64,000 nucleotides of DNA from Lumbricus terrestris (GCA_949752735.1 OX457036.1:95046698-95110697), one strand, 5' to 3'; counted from the first letter of the stretch, positions 46,275 to 57,653 are shown. The notes: a model not told the origin generated them from the letters alone. Translations and numbers: made by a program.

Positions 46275-49200
46275 TGATTAGACCTACCACAGGTCTACCA
46301 CTACTGCAACTGCTGCTGCTAGGCTACAACATAGGAACATGTTTTACCCAATTATTAGGCGGACACTTCATAGCTCTTTCAAGTATCATCAGGGTGACAA
46401 TATCAAGCTTTACATGCTATCTAAGTAATAATAATAATATTTTAACTTTTCATCGAGAAAACTCCATGGACGACCCCAGATGAGTCCTATCTTTTAGATC
46501 TGTACTAGCCTATTATTGTTACTACAATATTGTCACCACACTATTTTAAAACTTACTATTATTGTTAATGTCTTTGTATAGGCTTACTCTAACATGTTAC
46601 TTGATTAACTCCAAAATATTGTTTGCAGGAATTATAAATGGCCATTTTGATGCCAGTTACAAAAGAAATCACAAGCTGTCTCTGTCTATTCTGAGAGAGT
46701 TTGGTTTCGGCATTCGGCAAACAATGGAAACCAGAATTTCCATGGAAGCCAGAGAAATTATCGACTACATCAACACACATAACGGCCAACCATTCGATCC
46801 GGAAGAAATGTTTCTTCAAGCATCAGCAAATGTTGGCCTCAGCATTTTGTTCTGTAAAAGAGATCCCTATGATGAGGGACTAAGCAAGTTCTGTAAGCAT
46901 GCGATTCAAGGTGCTGAGGTTGGAGAAATTGTAGTAGAGCTTTTCCCTTGGCTTCGATTCATTCCACCATTCAACAAGCGCGTGAAAAAAACAGTGGAAT
47001 TCGTAGCAGAACTGATGGATCACTTGGAAGAACTTGTAAAGAGCATCAAAGCCGGTGAAACGGATGAGTGTTTTGTGTCCAGATACATTGAGAAGGAGGG
47101 ACCAAATTATGACCACGAGCAACTGATGTATATTTTGAGAGACCTTTCACTTGGAGCCACTGATACAACAGCAAACACTCTTCAGTGGACCTTCCTATTA
47201 CTCGCCAACAACCAATCGGTTCAGGATCGTCTTCGGAAGAACATCGATGAGGCAGTTCCGAGAAATAGGCTTCCAGCATTTGAGGACAAATCAAAGCTTC
47301 CGTACCTGGATGCCACCATCTTAGAGGTGATGCGTCTAAAGACTTTGGTTCCAATGGCGCTTCCACATAAAACTATGAGTGATAGTGAACTGTCCGGTTA
47401 CTTCATTTCCGCTGGGACCACTGTAAGTTTTGCTGTTTTTTTATTTAGAAAGAATTCCAGCCTCTTATGCAAATCCAATGACCCTCTGTATATATCTGAT
47501 CTGTGTTTAAAAACGGATCATGAGGGATCATTAAACTGAATTGTAGTCTAGATAAATGCATAATTATTCGTAGGCCCTATATCCTAATGCATAGGTCACA
47601 TGTAAATATTAAGTTATTTTTGCGCTTAATGCTCACAGATTGCGCAGTTAATTCGAAGCAATTGGAGCTTATTCGTTATGTTGATGCACTAATAATATTA
47701 TATTCGTATAGGCTACTGTAGATATTAACCTGGTCCTTATGGTTGCTTTTTCCAGCGCACTTTTTGTCAAAAATGTCGTATTTTCCTGATAGGTTATGCC
47801 AAATATCTACGCTGCTCACCTGGACCCGAAGACATGGCCTGAACCAAATGTTTTCAGACCGGAACGATTTCTGGATGCAGACAACAACATCACTAACAGA
47901 GAGAAAAACATCTCGTTTTCCATGGGTAAGTCTATTGCGAATATGTTGCAATGGCTAAGCAGACCAGTCCATATAAAATCCATTATAACCAATAAATCTC
48001 TACCCAATCCAGTCATAGGTGGCCACGATTATTGCACCAAACGTATTAGAATCGGAACAAAAAGAGTTTGTGAGAGACGGAGAGGATTTCTTTAGACGCA
48101 TTGCCCAAGTTGATCACTGACGAAAGAAATTTTGGGCCTCTATGCTGAGAACTCACTGGTCTCTAAACTATCTGAATATCTAATGGCAAAAAAATTTCTA
48201 TAAGGAAATTGAAGTAATAAAAGTTCAGATGCACCTACAATTTTGTATTTATATATAAAATGTGATTTTATTGAGTTATTAACTTGAAGTCTGGACTGAT
48301 TGTAGGCTAGTTGTTTTCTCTGCAATATCATATTTTTTAAACACACAAATCATGAACCTTTCTGTAGGGTTTATAGCTCCTTAGTTCGGCCCTTAAAAGT
48401 GGACGGGTCTCTTGGCATTTGCCCCTGCCCCTCTAGGCAGCCCTGTCCAAGTTCAGTGATAGGCTACTAGAAAATATTATCTGCTGATCGGCATCACATT
48501 CGACTATCATTAATTTTTTAGAAATATTTTTAACGTTGGAGTTTGGATGGAAATTAGAAGGCGAATCATGAAAAAGTGCGTGTAGGCCTATCTTAGTTGG
48601 AATGTCTTATCCATGGCCTATCTTAGCTATGTGACAGTTGAAGCATGCGTCATAGCAGACAAATAACTTAAATGAGAGAAGCGGTTAGTAAGTCTGCCAA
48701 TAAGTTTTAAAAATACAGTAAATATGAGTAGGACCCTATTGGTGATAATAATTATTTGAAAAACAATCAGCTGTTGAAGTCTTTTTTGTCTTGCATGGAA
48801 GTGATAGTCCTACGTAGGCCTACTGTTCATAAGCATATTCAAGATAACGGGAGCTAACAAATGTGGGCAGTTGAGCAAATACAAGATCACGGAATAGAAC
48901 TGCATCTAGAAAACCTTCAGTGGAATGGACTGTGCGATTCTATGGCCATCTTTACGAGAAAAGAGACACACGGGATAGAACCCAAAAACTCGGTGACAAC
49001 GATTTTTTGGTTGCACAATAATTAATTACTACAGTATTTTTATTGCATTTTTCTTCCATAAAGGATTTTCTTCAGCGATTTTATACATAAGAAAGGTCAT
49101 TGGCTACATTTTTTCACTATAGGGTCTAGGCCCTGGGTTATCAGAAGTTATTTTAGCCTTGTTTACTAAACTGAGGTCTCAAACCGGCCAGATTTCAGCT

Positions 49201-49591
49201 CTAAAATGTATGACTTATATAGCAGGCGATTATGCATAAATCGATGTCACACCAACAACAAGGTCAGGTCAATAGCCTGAAGATCTTCAGGATTCTGATC
49301 ATCAGGATGTATTATTATTATGTATATTATAATATACATGCCATACCTCTCAATACCGATTACATCTTAAATTTACATGCGTATGTAACTTACATGTGTG
49401 TTGTAGGGCGTAGATCGTGTCTCGGAGAAGTGTTAGCCCGCCAGGAGCTCATCCAGTTTATATCTGGAATCGTTCAGAACTTCACTATTCTACCAGCGGA
49501 AGACAATCAACACATTGATGAAACGGAAGTAGCAAAATTCATTATGAAGTCAAAGCATTACAAAGTGCGCATGATTCCAAGAACTGAATAA
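44144..49591 (+). CDS. Cytochrome P450, CYP2 clan, copy C (5 exons, intact)
   Basis: Predicted ER-anchored haem monooxygenase of 488 residues; substrate unknown. Exons: 44144-44376, 45589-45710, 46629-47422, 47793-47925, 49407-49591, with the same lengths and phases as copy A and no stop. Anchor at 2-22 ([19 protein letters not shown]), hinge [12 protein letters not shown]-helix [11 protein letters not shown]-helix EVMRLK, FRPERF, haem loop FSMGRRSCLG with cysteine 432. Where A and B read LRP/MRP after ExxR, C reads LKT, and PHKT replaces PHRT, so this copy differs near the active-site side of strand 1-4. The C-helix WxxxR is YxxxH. It is the most compact copy; introns are 1212, 918, 370 and 1481 bp. 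Confidence 0.93.
44400..45588. other. copy C intron 1
   Basis: No gene. The part from about 45160 shares GAAGAACTAATTAATG-type sequence with copies A and B. A TAGGCCTA lies near 45251. Confidence 0.5.
45589..45710 (+). CDS. P450 copy C exon 2
   Basis: KRCLVLNSLETIEEALVKNA, then DRPGSFMDAYTGNKNFK. The acceptor is TTTTGCAG|ACGA and the donor AAAG|GTTTTT. Confidence 0.92.
45988..46068 (+). repeat. (ATT)n followed by poly-T
   Basis: About 19 ATT units pass into about 20 T in copy C intron 2. A second ATT array starts at 46211. Confidence 0.98.
46184..46275 (+). repeat. AAAAGCCCC hairpin followed by (ATT)n
   Basis: AAAAGCCCCTGTGAAAGGGG is a short inverted repeat whose arms continue as TAATAAAA and TTTTATTA. 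It is followed by about 24 ATT units. Confidence 0.95.
46629..47422 (+). CDS. P450 copy C exon 3
   Basis: 794 bp: [64 protein letters not shown]. The acceptor is TTTGCAG|GAATTA and the donor ACCACT|GTAAGT. Confidence 0.96.
47793..47925 (+). CDS. P450 copy C exon 4
   Basis: [29 protein letters not shown]. The acceptor is CTGATAG|GTTATG and the donor ATGG|GTAAGT. Confidence 0.94.
49407..49591 (+). CDS. P450 copy C exon 5
   Basis: [20 protein letters not shown] to MIPRTE. The acceptor is GTGTTGTAG|GGCG and the TAA stop is at 49589-49591. Confidence 0.95.
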
Positions 49592-50640
49592 ACTTGGAGA
49601 AGGAAGAATCTACCATTCTCAAAAACTATAATCATAGGCCTACTTATTCATACTTAGATGAAACCAATTAACACGTGTTGACCTTTTTATCATAGTTTTC
49701 TAGATGTATAATCCATAGGACTAATTGCTCGATTACAGACTACTAAAAGTGTAGGCCGATAATTAATAAGAGAGATTATGCTTTTTAGCATGACGGACTT
49801 GACAATGTTCTCTTCGTAGTCTTTGCTCATACTAACTCAGTGTAGTTGGACCGAATCTCTACAAATTGGAATTCATGTGGATTAATTATGACTGATGAAT
49901 GTTTAATTCTGTTTGAATATTTAAAAGAAATTGCACATTCTACACTGCAACTAGGCCTAGACTCCGTGCAACATGCTGGTGATTATAAACCTTCTCGGTT
50001 CTGATTGTGCTATAACTGTTCACATTGCACTTGATCATTTGCATTCATAATATGCCGAGTAACAGCTGTCTTTGTAAGAAATATTTTGATTAAAAAAATT
50101 TCCAGCATATTGTAGAATATCAATCGTCAAATGTTTCGTTGTGAATTATAGTAAAGAAACACCAATAACAATCAAAGCAGGGGAATCATCATAAAGATAA
50201 TATTATGATATAATCAAATGTTCGCATCCGATTATGAATAGGACCATATGCGATATAATAATACAAATGTGCACTTCGAATCGTGGGACTCTCATAGGCT
50301 ACATTGATGCTGGCCCACATTGCCTACTCATGTATTGGACCTTCATACTGGAACAGAGTTACATTCTTCCATTTACAATATTATTCGCGATACTGAGCTC
50401 CATGTATACTGTATAGGCGCTGTATTACTGTATTTCCGCGCCTCAGATTCACACTTAAGTGTGACCTTGCGCGCGCAATAAATTTATGTAATAATAATGT
50501 AATAAATAATAGGCAATCTCATGACACATTCTCATAGTCACTTAAGTCGAGCCTGCTCACATCTGTTTGGTAGCTAAATTAAGCGCCTTCGTGGTCATTG
50601 CAAGGCACTATATAAATTCCACAACTGTGGTGTACTAAAT
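49592..50640. other. 3' flank of copy C
   Basis: Diverged homology to the flanks of A and B for the first few hundred bases. No gene supported. A GGCACTATATAAATTCC phrase near 50605 resembles an L2 3' end. Confidence 0.45.
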
Positions 50641-50850
50641 TGCAAACAAAAGGTTACCAAGCACAGAGCCTTGTGGCGCACCACAAAATTATGTCAACAA
50701 AATACTGGATGAGCAATGACCACTTGAATTCATTGGCTGAGATCTTAGACTAAGATAAGTAGGTTACTAAGCCAATTTTACGCAGGACCAAACATTCCAT
50801 ACCAGTTCTTGAGACGATTATAGGCCTATATAAAAAGCATACATGTATAT
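50641..50850 (-). mobile_element. decayed LINE RT fragment
   Basis: On the minus strand GAPQGSVLGNLLF, the RT block 4 signature, is readable near 50690, followed by stops and shifts. Confidence 0.7.
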
Positions 50851-51955
50851 AGGCTATATAGCCTTATTCGTTTTATTGACAAAATAACTGTTCGTCATAA
50901 CGCAACAGTTAACAAGCACACAGATAGCAGCTGATTACCTAAGCCTAATAAACGTTTTTATACAGCATTTGATGTGACTAAGTCTACGATTCACCTGAGA
51001 TAATCGGCTGTTGCTGATTAAATATCGACTCGTTATTAGACCTAGATCTGGAGTAGGCTCATGCAGGTCTAGTCCATATTTTTTGTTTCGAGTAGCTAAA
51101 AAATAGACCAGACCTACTTAATTGACGGTTCGGATTCTGTTTACGACGGCAACGCTTGACGGATTCCGTTCTGCTTGTGTTGCTAGTTTTTGACCCGTCT
51201 TCTATAATGTTCCTACTTTTTGATCTTTCTGTCTCACTTCAGTGCTTCTTTCTTTGTATGATGCTTTCTGCTACACGAGTGTTTTTGCTGCATATATATA
51301 TAATATATATATATATATCTATCTCCTAATGTCGTTAATGACTGTCGTTCTATCACCTGCTGTATCCTCTTCTGCTGTATAGGCTACATGTATACGACCC
51401 ATCCCTATTTTCTCTCACGCATTATCAGAACCAATTTCTCGCTTTGCTATAGCTAGGCCTGCAACTCTTTCTCTGCCAATAATTCAGTGGCAGCTATTTG
51501 GGTTTTCAAGCAAGTCTCATAATTATGAAAATATTATGCTGCGAATACCGGCTCCATGTGATCATGATGGCAGGGAAAACAGACCAAATGAGAAGCATGT
51601 GGATATATATTGAAAAGCAGTTTACAGTTATACATGTAGGCGTAAGTCTTGAGCCAGAAGAAATAATCACAACCTGCTGTCAACCACACAACTTCGGAAA
51701 GTTTCCTTTGCTTCTTAGACTGTTGCGTTTAAGATTCCAACTAAAGACTAGTTTCCAAACTTGCCACGCCTCCGATAAAATAATGACGTCGATAAGATTA
51801 TGTCAAAATAATTGTCCTACCAGGACACTTCTGGGAGGCCGCTATCACTAAGCAATACAATACAAGTTGGCCCTATCGCATTTTAATATTACGGTACATT
51901 GCCTTTCCATTCCTTATATTATATTCTGTCTGTTTGTTTTACGATTTAAATCATC
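50851..51955. other. no recognisable gene in C-D spacer
   Basis: AT-rich, with a (TA)n stretch at about 51291-51320. The 117-codon frame at 51498 shows no domain. Confidence 0.4.
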
Positions 51956-51959
51956 TATT

Positions 51960-52145
51960 TCGTACGTGAATTTGTGCAGCGCCTTTCAAGGGACTACCCA
52001 GAGGTGCTCCCAAACCAAACGCAGCAAAATAAAACTATAAAAATCAGAGAGGAATGCCTGAGGAGTTCTGGAAAGGGAGCAGAGCGACAAGGGAAGGCCA
52101 TTCCAGGGCTAGGGGCCAATACCAAGAAAGTAGGGTTCTGCCCAG
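51960..52145 (-). mobile_element. L2 LINE 3' end
   Basis: The minus strand reads LAPSPGMAFPCRSAPFPELL, then GGGAGCACCTCTGGGTAG..GAAAGGCGCTGCAC. This is the usual C-terminus and 3' signature. Confidence 0.75.
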
Positions 52146-52267
52146 TATACATTGCCACAACCAATGTGCATTGGTACAGATTCCCTGTTCTTGTGCCTTC
52201 GTTGCTGGTCGTGGATTGCTCGCGTTAGAATGACGATGATAGGCCTAATGCTCGTGTTAAGAGTGAG

Positions 52268-52623
52268 CAGGGGTGGGTCCAGGGCAAATCCGGCCATGGC
52301 CCCCAATTTAGAAATTAGCAAATTTTTCACCAGCTATTCTGGCTGGGAAAATGGACGTGCCTCCCCATCAGATTCGTATACAGGCTTTCAACAATGCAGT
52401 GAGGATAAGGTGACAGAGAAGACAGAGAAAAAGGAGAAAAATAGCGTTATAAGACGAAAAAGGTCATCAACAAAATGGTATATTTCTCCTCCGACATTTC
52501 GACCAAAGACCAAACGACAAAAAAGGTCATCAGATTTTACGGCAAAGGCCTACGAAAAAATTTTCAGACCCACGACCAAAAATTTTGCCCCTTCCCCTTC
52601 GAAAATTTCTGTATCCACCCTTG
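52268..52623. mobile_element. hAT-like MITE, 356 bp, 8-bp TSD
   Basis: Ends CAGGGGTGGGTCCAGGGC and CTGTATCCACCCTTG, with the duplication AGAGTGAG (52260-52267, 52624-52631). It contains several AAAAAGGTCATCA motifs. Confidence 0.88.
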
Positions 52624-53278
52624 AGAGTGAGTGAAACAATGAGGCCATAGACAAAAGGCTAGCATAAAACTCCGCCGTCTGCAAGTTGTTTACCATAACG
52701 AGAAGAAACCCTAAATCAGTAGCCTAATGGAAATCTCAGCCAGATTCGAGGTCAGAAATTAGGAACAGCAGTGCAACTAGCAGCTCGGCTTCCAAATATT
52801 ACCACGGCCCGTTGGCTGCAATCAAAGTCCTACATGTGGCTCTATGCAACAAGGCCTGTAGGCTTCTGCAACGCGGCATGTCTACAGGCTTATCGCACAG
52901 TATCCAGAATCCCATAACCACTCTTGTCTAGTTGGTAGCCTTATAAAAGAAAATCTAAGAATGCAGGCTATATTAAAATAGATATATGACCAACAAGCAG
53001 AGTCAAATATATATGTATAGGCCTATAATATATAGACACATAGGCCAACATATACATTATCACACACAAATTACACATACAAGGACAATAATCGTAAGAG
53101 CATCACTCCATTAATGTTGACCTATATAATTTTATATTCAATAGAAATGCTGTAAATGTGCTCGATCTTGAATATTATGCATAATGTTTATAAATGCATA
53201 GTGCTATTATATATTTCATTATCAAGTATATTATACGAGTAGGCCTACAATTCCTGTAGCCTATTAAATAAGCATATG

Positions 53279-53571
53279 CTTAAAAGGCTTGGCTGAAGCA
53301 CTAAAACGTCGTCGACGGCCTTGATAGGCTATACGACACATTATGTAAAAGTGGTTCAGAGCACGCTCTGTGTGTAGAGGCAGTGTAGGCTTAACACCGA
53401 GGACAATTAAACCTATTCTTATTAGCTTCTTCCTAAAATCTGTGAAGTTTCGTCCGGACATAGTAACTGTTGAATTGAGATACAGTGTGGTTGCAGTAGT
53501 ACATGTAGGTGAAATTTTTCTATCAGTGAGTTTCCAGGTTTGTAGACCCGCATTGGTTTTCGTCCGGCAAA
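53279..53571 (+). promoter_or_regulatory. 5' flank of P450 copy D, shared between copies
   Basis: It begins TTAAAAGGCTTGGCTGAAGC with GTCGTCGACGGCCTTGAT and ends TTTTCGTCCGGCAAAATG. The middle is more diverged than in A and B. No repeat insertion is present. Confidence 0.55.
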
Positions 53572-53804
53572 ATGCTTCTGATGTCAGAGATTTTCTTCTT
53601 CACTGCAGTTTCTGTGCTGACAGCCATTCTGCTGAAGACATGGAGTGGTAAGAAGAAATCAAGACTCCCTAATCCACCTTCAATTCCATCTCTCCCGTTC
53701 GTTGGATCGTTGCCTTTTATGAGGGGCTTCGACCATCTGCCAAAATACTTCATGGAGAAATCCGAGGAACTTGGACCGATCTTTACTTTTATGATGGGAA
53801 ACAA
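53572..53804 (+). pseudogene. P450 copy D exon 1
   Basis: [20 protein letters not shown] anchor, KKKSRLPNPPSIP hinge, MMGN. The donor is AACAA|GTAAGC. Intact on its own. Confidence 0.93.
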
Positions 53805-53934
53805 GTAAGCGCTAAAAAATGTTGCATAACTTAAAAAGAAAATTAATGTTCTTCCTCTCGCCCTCCTTTCCTTCCTTCCTTCCTCTCATGCTAAATTCCT
53901 CCATCCTTTCCTTTCACTATTTTTCTCTTCCTCT

Positions 53935-54157
53935 CAGTGGAGGTGCTAGAGAGGTTAGGGGCTAAGCCCCCCTATAAAGAGCTAAGGCCCCCTAAAAAAG
54001 ACCATCCGGTTTTTTAACATACAAAACTGAAATAATGTCGACGATTTTTGGCCGGATGACTAAAACAGTCGTCAGAAATTTTGGCGGATGAAAATGGGAA
54101 ATTCCTCCGGGAGTCTTCAGCCCCCCCCAAAACACTGAAATCCTGGCGCCGCCACTG
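53935..54157. mobile_element. hAT-like MITE, 223 bp, in copy D intron 1
   Basis: Ends CAGTGGAGGTGCTAGAG and CCTGGCGCCGCCACTG, with the perfect duplication CTTCCTCT (53927-53934, 54158-54165). Confidence 0.9.
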
Positions 54158-54349
54158 CTTCCTCTAACTAACGAAAATACGGACATGTTGGATCTTCTGA
54201 GACTTGAATTTGGTGAAAGGGCGCATTGGTGAGAGCTTGTAATAAAATGTGTCTTTGTAACAGGTAGGTGCTATCATATTTTTAGGCAAGTCCTTATAAT
54301 AATTATGGTAAAAATTACGAATTGTAAGGTGCTATGTGCGTTAAACTTG

Positions 54350-54634
54350 CAGTGGCGGCGCTAGGGGGGACTAGGGGGCTAAGCCCCCCTGTAAGAGACT
54401 CAGCCCCCCTAAAAAATGGCCATCTTAATTATTTTACATTGAAATATCCACGATTTTCGGCTGACGACTAAAAAAAAAAGTCGTCGGAAATTTTGGCGGC
54501 GAAAATGGAACATTTTCATGAGATTTTGGTCGATGACTAAAAAAAAGGTCGTCAGAAATTTTGGCGGATGGAAATGTCAAATTTTGCCGCGAGGCTTCAG
54601 CCCCCCCCAAACTGAAATCCTGGCGCCGCCACTG
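54350..54634. mobile_element. hAT-like MITE, 285 bp, in copy D intron 1
   Basis: Ends CAGTGGCGGCGCTAGG and CCTGGCGCCGCCACTG, with flanks TAAACTTG and TAAACTTA (7 of 8). Two GACTAAAAAA..GTCGTC hairpins lie inside. It is the same family as 53935, and the flanks of both (about 54170-54240 and 54645-54715) are themselves related. Confidence 0.9.
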
Positions 54635-54672
54635 TAAACTTAACGAAAATACGGCGATGTAAGATCTTCTGT

Positions 54673-54680
54673 TAGGCCTA
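54673..54680. other. TAGGCCTA insertion in a duplicated flank
   Basis: GATCTTCTGTTAGGCCTACATGAAG at 54663 aligns with GATCTTCTGAGACTTGAAT at 54191 only if GGCCTA is removed. Confidence 0.75.
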
Positions 54681-55042
54681 CATGAAGTTGGTTTAAAGGG
54701 CGCAGTGGTTAGCGCTTTTGAGATGGAATTTAGTGACAAAATAATAGACGTGCATTTTATGAAAATAATTATTGGATTGTAGCAACTTTTGAGAGTTGAT
54801 TTTTTTTAAATGCTGAGGTGTCATAATTAGGCCTGAGAGTTGTGAGAGTGAAACTTGTAAGGACTACTTCTCAGCGTCATATATGTTCTTCTGCGAAAAT
54901 CCCCATCAACTTGCTGGGAGAACTGAACGAACATGTTGCTGGGGATTTTCTCAACTTCGCAAATTAGATGAGGCAAATTTTGACCAAAGACTATTAGGCC
55001 TCCATTCTGCGATGTCAGCTTTCAAACCGAATGACTTTGTAG

Positions 55043-55164
55043 ACGGTGTCTGGTTCTGAATTCGTTTGAAGCCATCGAAGAAGCGCTGGTGAAAAATGCA
55101 ACGTGTTATGCAGACAGACCCGGAATAAGCTTGGACAGGTTTCTTGGCAACGAAAGAAACAAAG
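55043..55164 (+). pseudogene. P450 copy D exon 2
   Basis: [20 protein letters not shown], then DRPGISLDRFLGNERNK. The acceptor is CTTTGTAG|ACGG and the donor AAAG|GTTTGA. Intact on its own. Confidence 0.9.
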
Positions 55165-55319
55165 GTTTGAGATTCTGATTAGCCTACTGTTCCCATCTTA
55201 TGTTGTGAAATTCGTCATGCTCATACAGTTTACAAGGTGTCGGATCCAAATCAGACCAGCATTCTTATTTCATTGCTCATTCCTCGGACTTTTGAAATAT
55301 ATGAAGGAGTTCGGCGTAT

Positions 55320-55842
55320 AGAGGAATAGAGTTGCGATGGAGTGACCAGAAAATGTGAAAGTGTTCTGAACAAGCAAAGACTTGTACCTTGAACAACAAA
55401 GACCTGCCGGTACTTTCCAAAATGAGAAAATCGAAGCCGCCGATGTGTTTGATGGTTCAACGACAAATGGTTCACAATAAACAGTTCACGACAAATGATC
55501 TACAGACAAATGGCTCAACGACAAATGGTTCACAATAAACAGTTCACGACAAATGGTTCATGCGACAAATGTTTCATCGACAAATGGTTCACGACAAAAG
55601 GTTGACTATTTTTAGGCTGAAATAGAAGCTGCTCTGCGGGTGGAAACTTGACAACTGCGGCACATAATGTAAAGCAAAACGACTGCATAACGCCGATTGA
55701 TGGAACCATCAAACTCATCGTCGGCTTCGATCCTCTCACTTTGGAAAGTAGGCCTTTAATTTGTTGTTCATGGTACAAGTCTTTGCTTGTTCAGATTGCT
55801 TTCACATTTTCTGGTCATTCCATCGCAACTCTATTTCTCTCC
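55320..55842. mobile_element. foldback element with about 110-bp inverted repeats
   Basis: The left arm (about 55320-55437: ATAGAGTTGCGATGGAGTGA, GAACAAGCAAAGACTTGTAC) is the inverse of the right arm (about 55733-55842: GTACAAGTCTTTGCTTGTTC, CCATCGCAACTCTAT). The core has tandem ACGACAAATGGTTCA units (55455-55600). Target duplication not resolved. It fills most of copy D intron 2. Confidence 0.85.
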
Positions 55843-55991
55843 AATTATTTTAACTTCTGCATTTGAAAACAAGAAACAAACTACTTCAACAAACAAAAAT
55901 GGAGTTTAATCAATTGTATCGAATTCATAGTGATGATTGTTATTTTTTGTGGATGGGAAGTCTAATACGAGTAATTCTGCAATGTTTATAG

Positions 55992-56791
55992 GGATTGCAA
56001 ATGCTAGCTTTGATGCCAGTTACAAGAAATAGGCCTACCACAAATTGTCACTTTCAATTCTGAGAGAGTTTGGTTTTGGCATTCGGCAAACAATGGACAC
56101 CAGAATTTCAACAGAAGTGAGAGAAATTATCGAGTACATCAATACAAAAAACGGCCAACCCTTTGATCCTGAAGATATGTTTCTTCAAGCATCAGCAAAT
56201 GTTGGCCTCAGCATTTTGTTCTGCAAAAGAGATGCTTATGATGAGGGACTGAGCAAATTCTGTAGGCTGGCAATCCAAACTGTTGATAGTGCAGAAATGG
56301 CGCTAGAAATTGCTCCGTGGCTTCGATTCTTTCCACCCTTTAGCAGCCGCTTGAAGAAAGCCATAGCAATCTTTTCAGAACTGACTGACATTTTTGAACA
56401 ACTTGTGAAGAGTATCAAAGCCGGTGAAACGGATGAGTGCTTTGTGTCCAGATATTTTGAAAAGGAGGGACCGAATTATGATCACGAGCAACTGATATAC
56501 ACTTTGAGAGACCTGGCGCTTGGAGCTACGGATACATCGGCAAACACTCTTCAGTGGACTTTCCTATTTCTAGCCAACAACCAATCTGTTCAGAAACGTC
56601 TTCAGAAGAACATTGACGAGGCAGTTCCAAGAAACAGGCTTCCAGCGTTTGAGGACAAATCAAAGCTTCCGTACCTGGATGCCACCATCTTAGAGGTGAT
56701 GCGTTTGAGACCACTGATTCCTTTGTCCGTTCCACATCGAACTATGAACGACAGTGAATTGTCAGGGTTTTTCATCACCGCTGGAACTACA
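55992..56791 (+). pseudogene. P450 copy D exon 3 with in-frame stop
   Basis: 800 bp. SYKK is followed by TAG, then [19 protein letters not shown]. Downstream GATDTSANTLQW and EVMRLRPL are in frame. The acceptor is TTTATAG|GGATTG and the donor ACTACA|GTGAGT. Confidence 0.93.
56030..56037. other. TAGGCCTA insertion creating the copy D stop
   Basis: The six extra bases relative to A, B and C form the octamer exactly. The TAG is in frame. Confidence 0.95.
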
Positions 56792-57520
56792 GTGAGTTTA
56801 TTTAATTAGGTCCTATATGCACGCTGAGACGCTTACCGACAGTGGGTTGTTCGGGGTATATTCGGCCATATGGACGAATTTATCCCGAGATGCTGGAAAT
56901 GTTACATAGCGCCCATTTTAATATAAGGACTTCATATTTTTGGCCAAATTATCCAGCTTTAATTTAGAATATAACTATATCGTATCATTTCCTACTATAA
57001 ATTAGGAAATATTATGTCATATGCCAATATCTTATCAGAAGAAAGGCAAGCACGCAATTGGACGAAGGATGTCCATGAGAGGTCAATCGTTAAATAAAAA
57101 ACAATAGTTTTAAATAATGATGATAGGTTATGCATTACATCAAATTACCGCTTTGGTCTTATTGTTTAATACATTTGTGCACATACCTCGTCTGGTTGGT
57201 TGTCAAGATCAACTTAGCCGTGCCGCCCGAATTCACCCCGGATGCCTGGGTAAAGCCAACCAAAAATGCACTTTAAAAAATAAAAAATTTCCACAAATAT
57301 TCTCCTCATTCCCAAAAGGTAACTTTGCAGCATTATATTGTACTTATCTCGCTTTATTTAGCTGTGATTTTGTTTAATTTTAGCAGTCAACCAGTTTCAA
57401 TTTCTTGAAAAAATAAGAAAATTGGCCGAAATTACCTCTGTTTTCCCCATCCTTAAATTTTTTTAATGATTTTTTAATATTCTGCAGCATTTGTTAGGCT
57501 ATGTCATTGTTTCCCAACAG
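56792..57520. other. copy D intron 3
   Basis: 729 bp with no repeat boundary or gene seen. The polypyrimidine tract and CCCAACAG acceptor are normal. Confidence 0.6.
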
Positions 57521-57653
57521 GTTCTTCCAAATATCTATGCTGCTCATATGGACCCCAAAACATGGTCGGACCCAGATGTTTTTAGACCGGAACGGTTTCT
57601 GGACAAAGACAACAACATCATTAACAGAGAAAAATCCATTTCATTCTCTATGG
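57521..57653 (+). pseudogene. P450 copy D exon 4
   Basis: [29 protein letters not shown]. The acceptor is CCCAACAG|GTTCTT and the donor ATGG|GTAAGC. It is the source of the copy at 57811. Confidence 0.94.

Noticed and set aside
45934..46277. Open frames of poly-leucine/isoleucine at the ATT arrays
   Set aside because: Pure translation of (ATT)n and poly-T microsatellites.
51498..51851. 117-codon open frame in the C-D spacer as a gene
   Set aside because: No domain, no splice or start context, no counterpart in other spacers.
56030..56037. The six extra bases of copy D as a tiny spliced intron or programmed read-through
   Set aside because: Six bases cannot be a spliceosomal intron, and the same insertion occurs in non-coding repeats, so a mutational origin is simpler.
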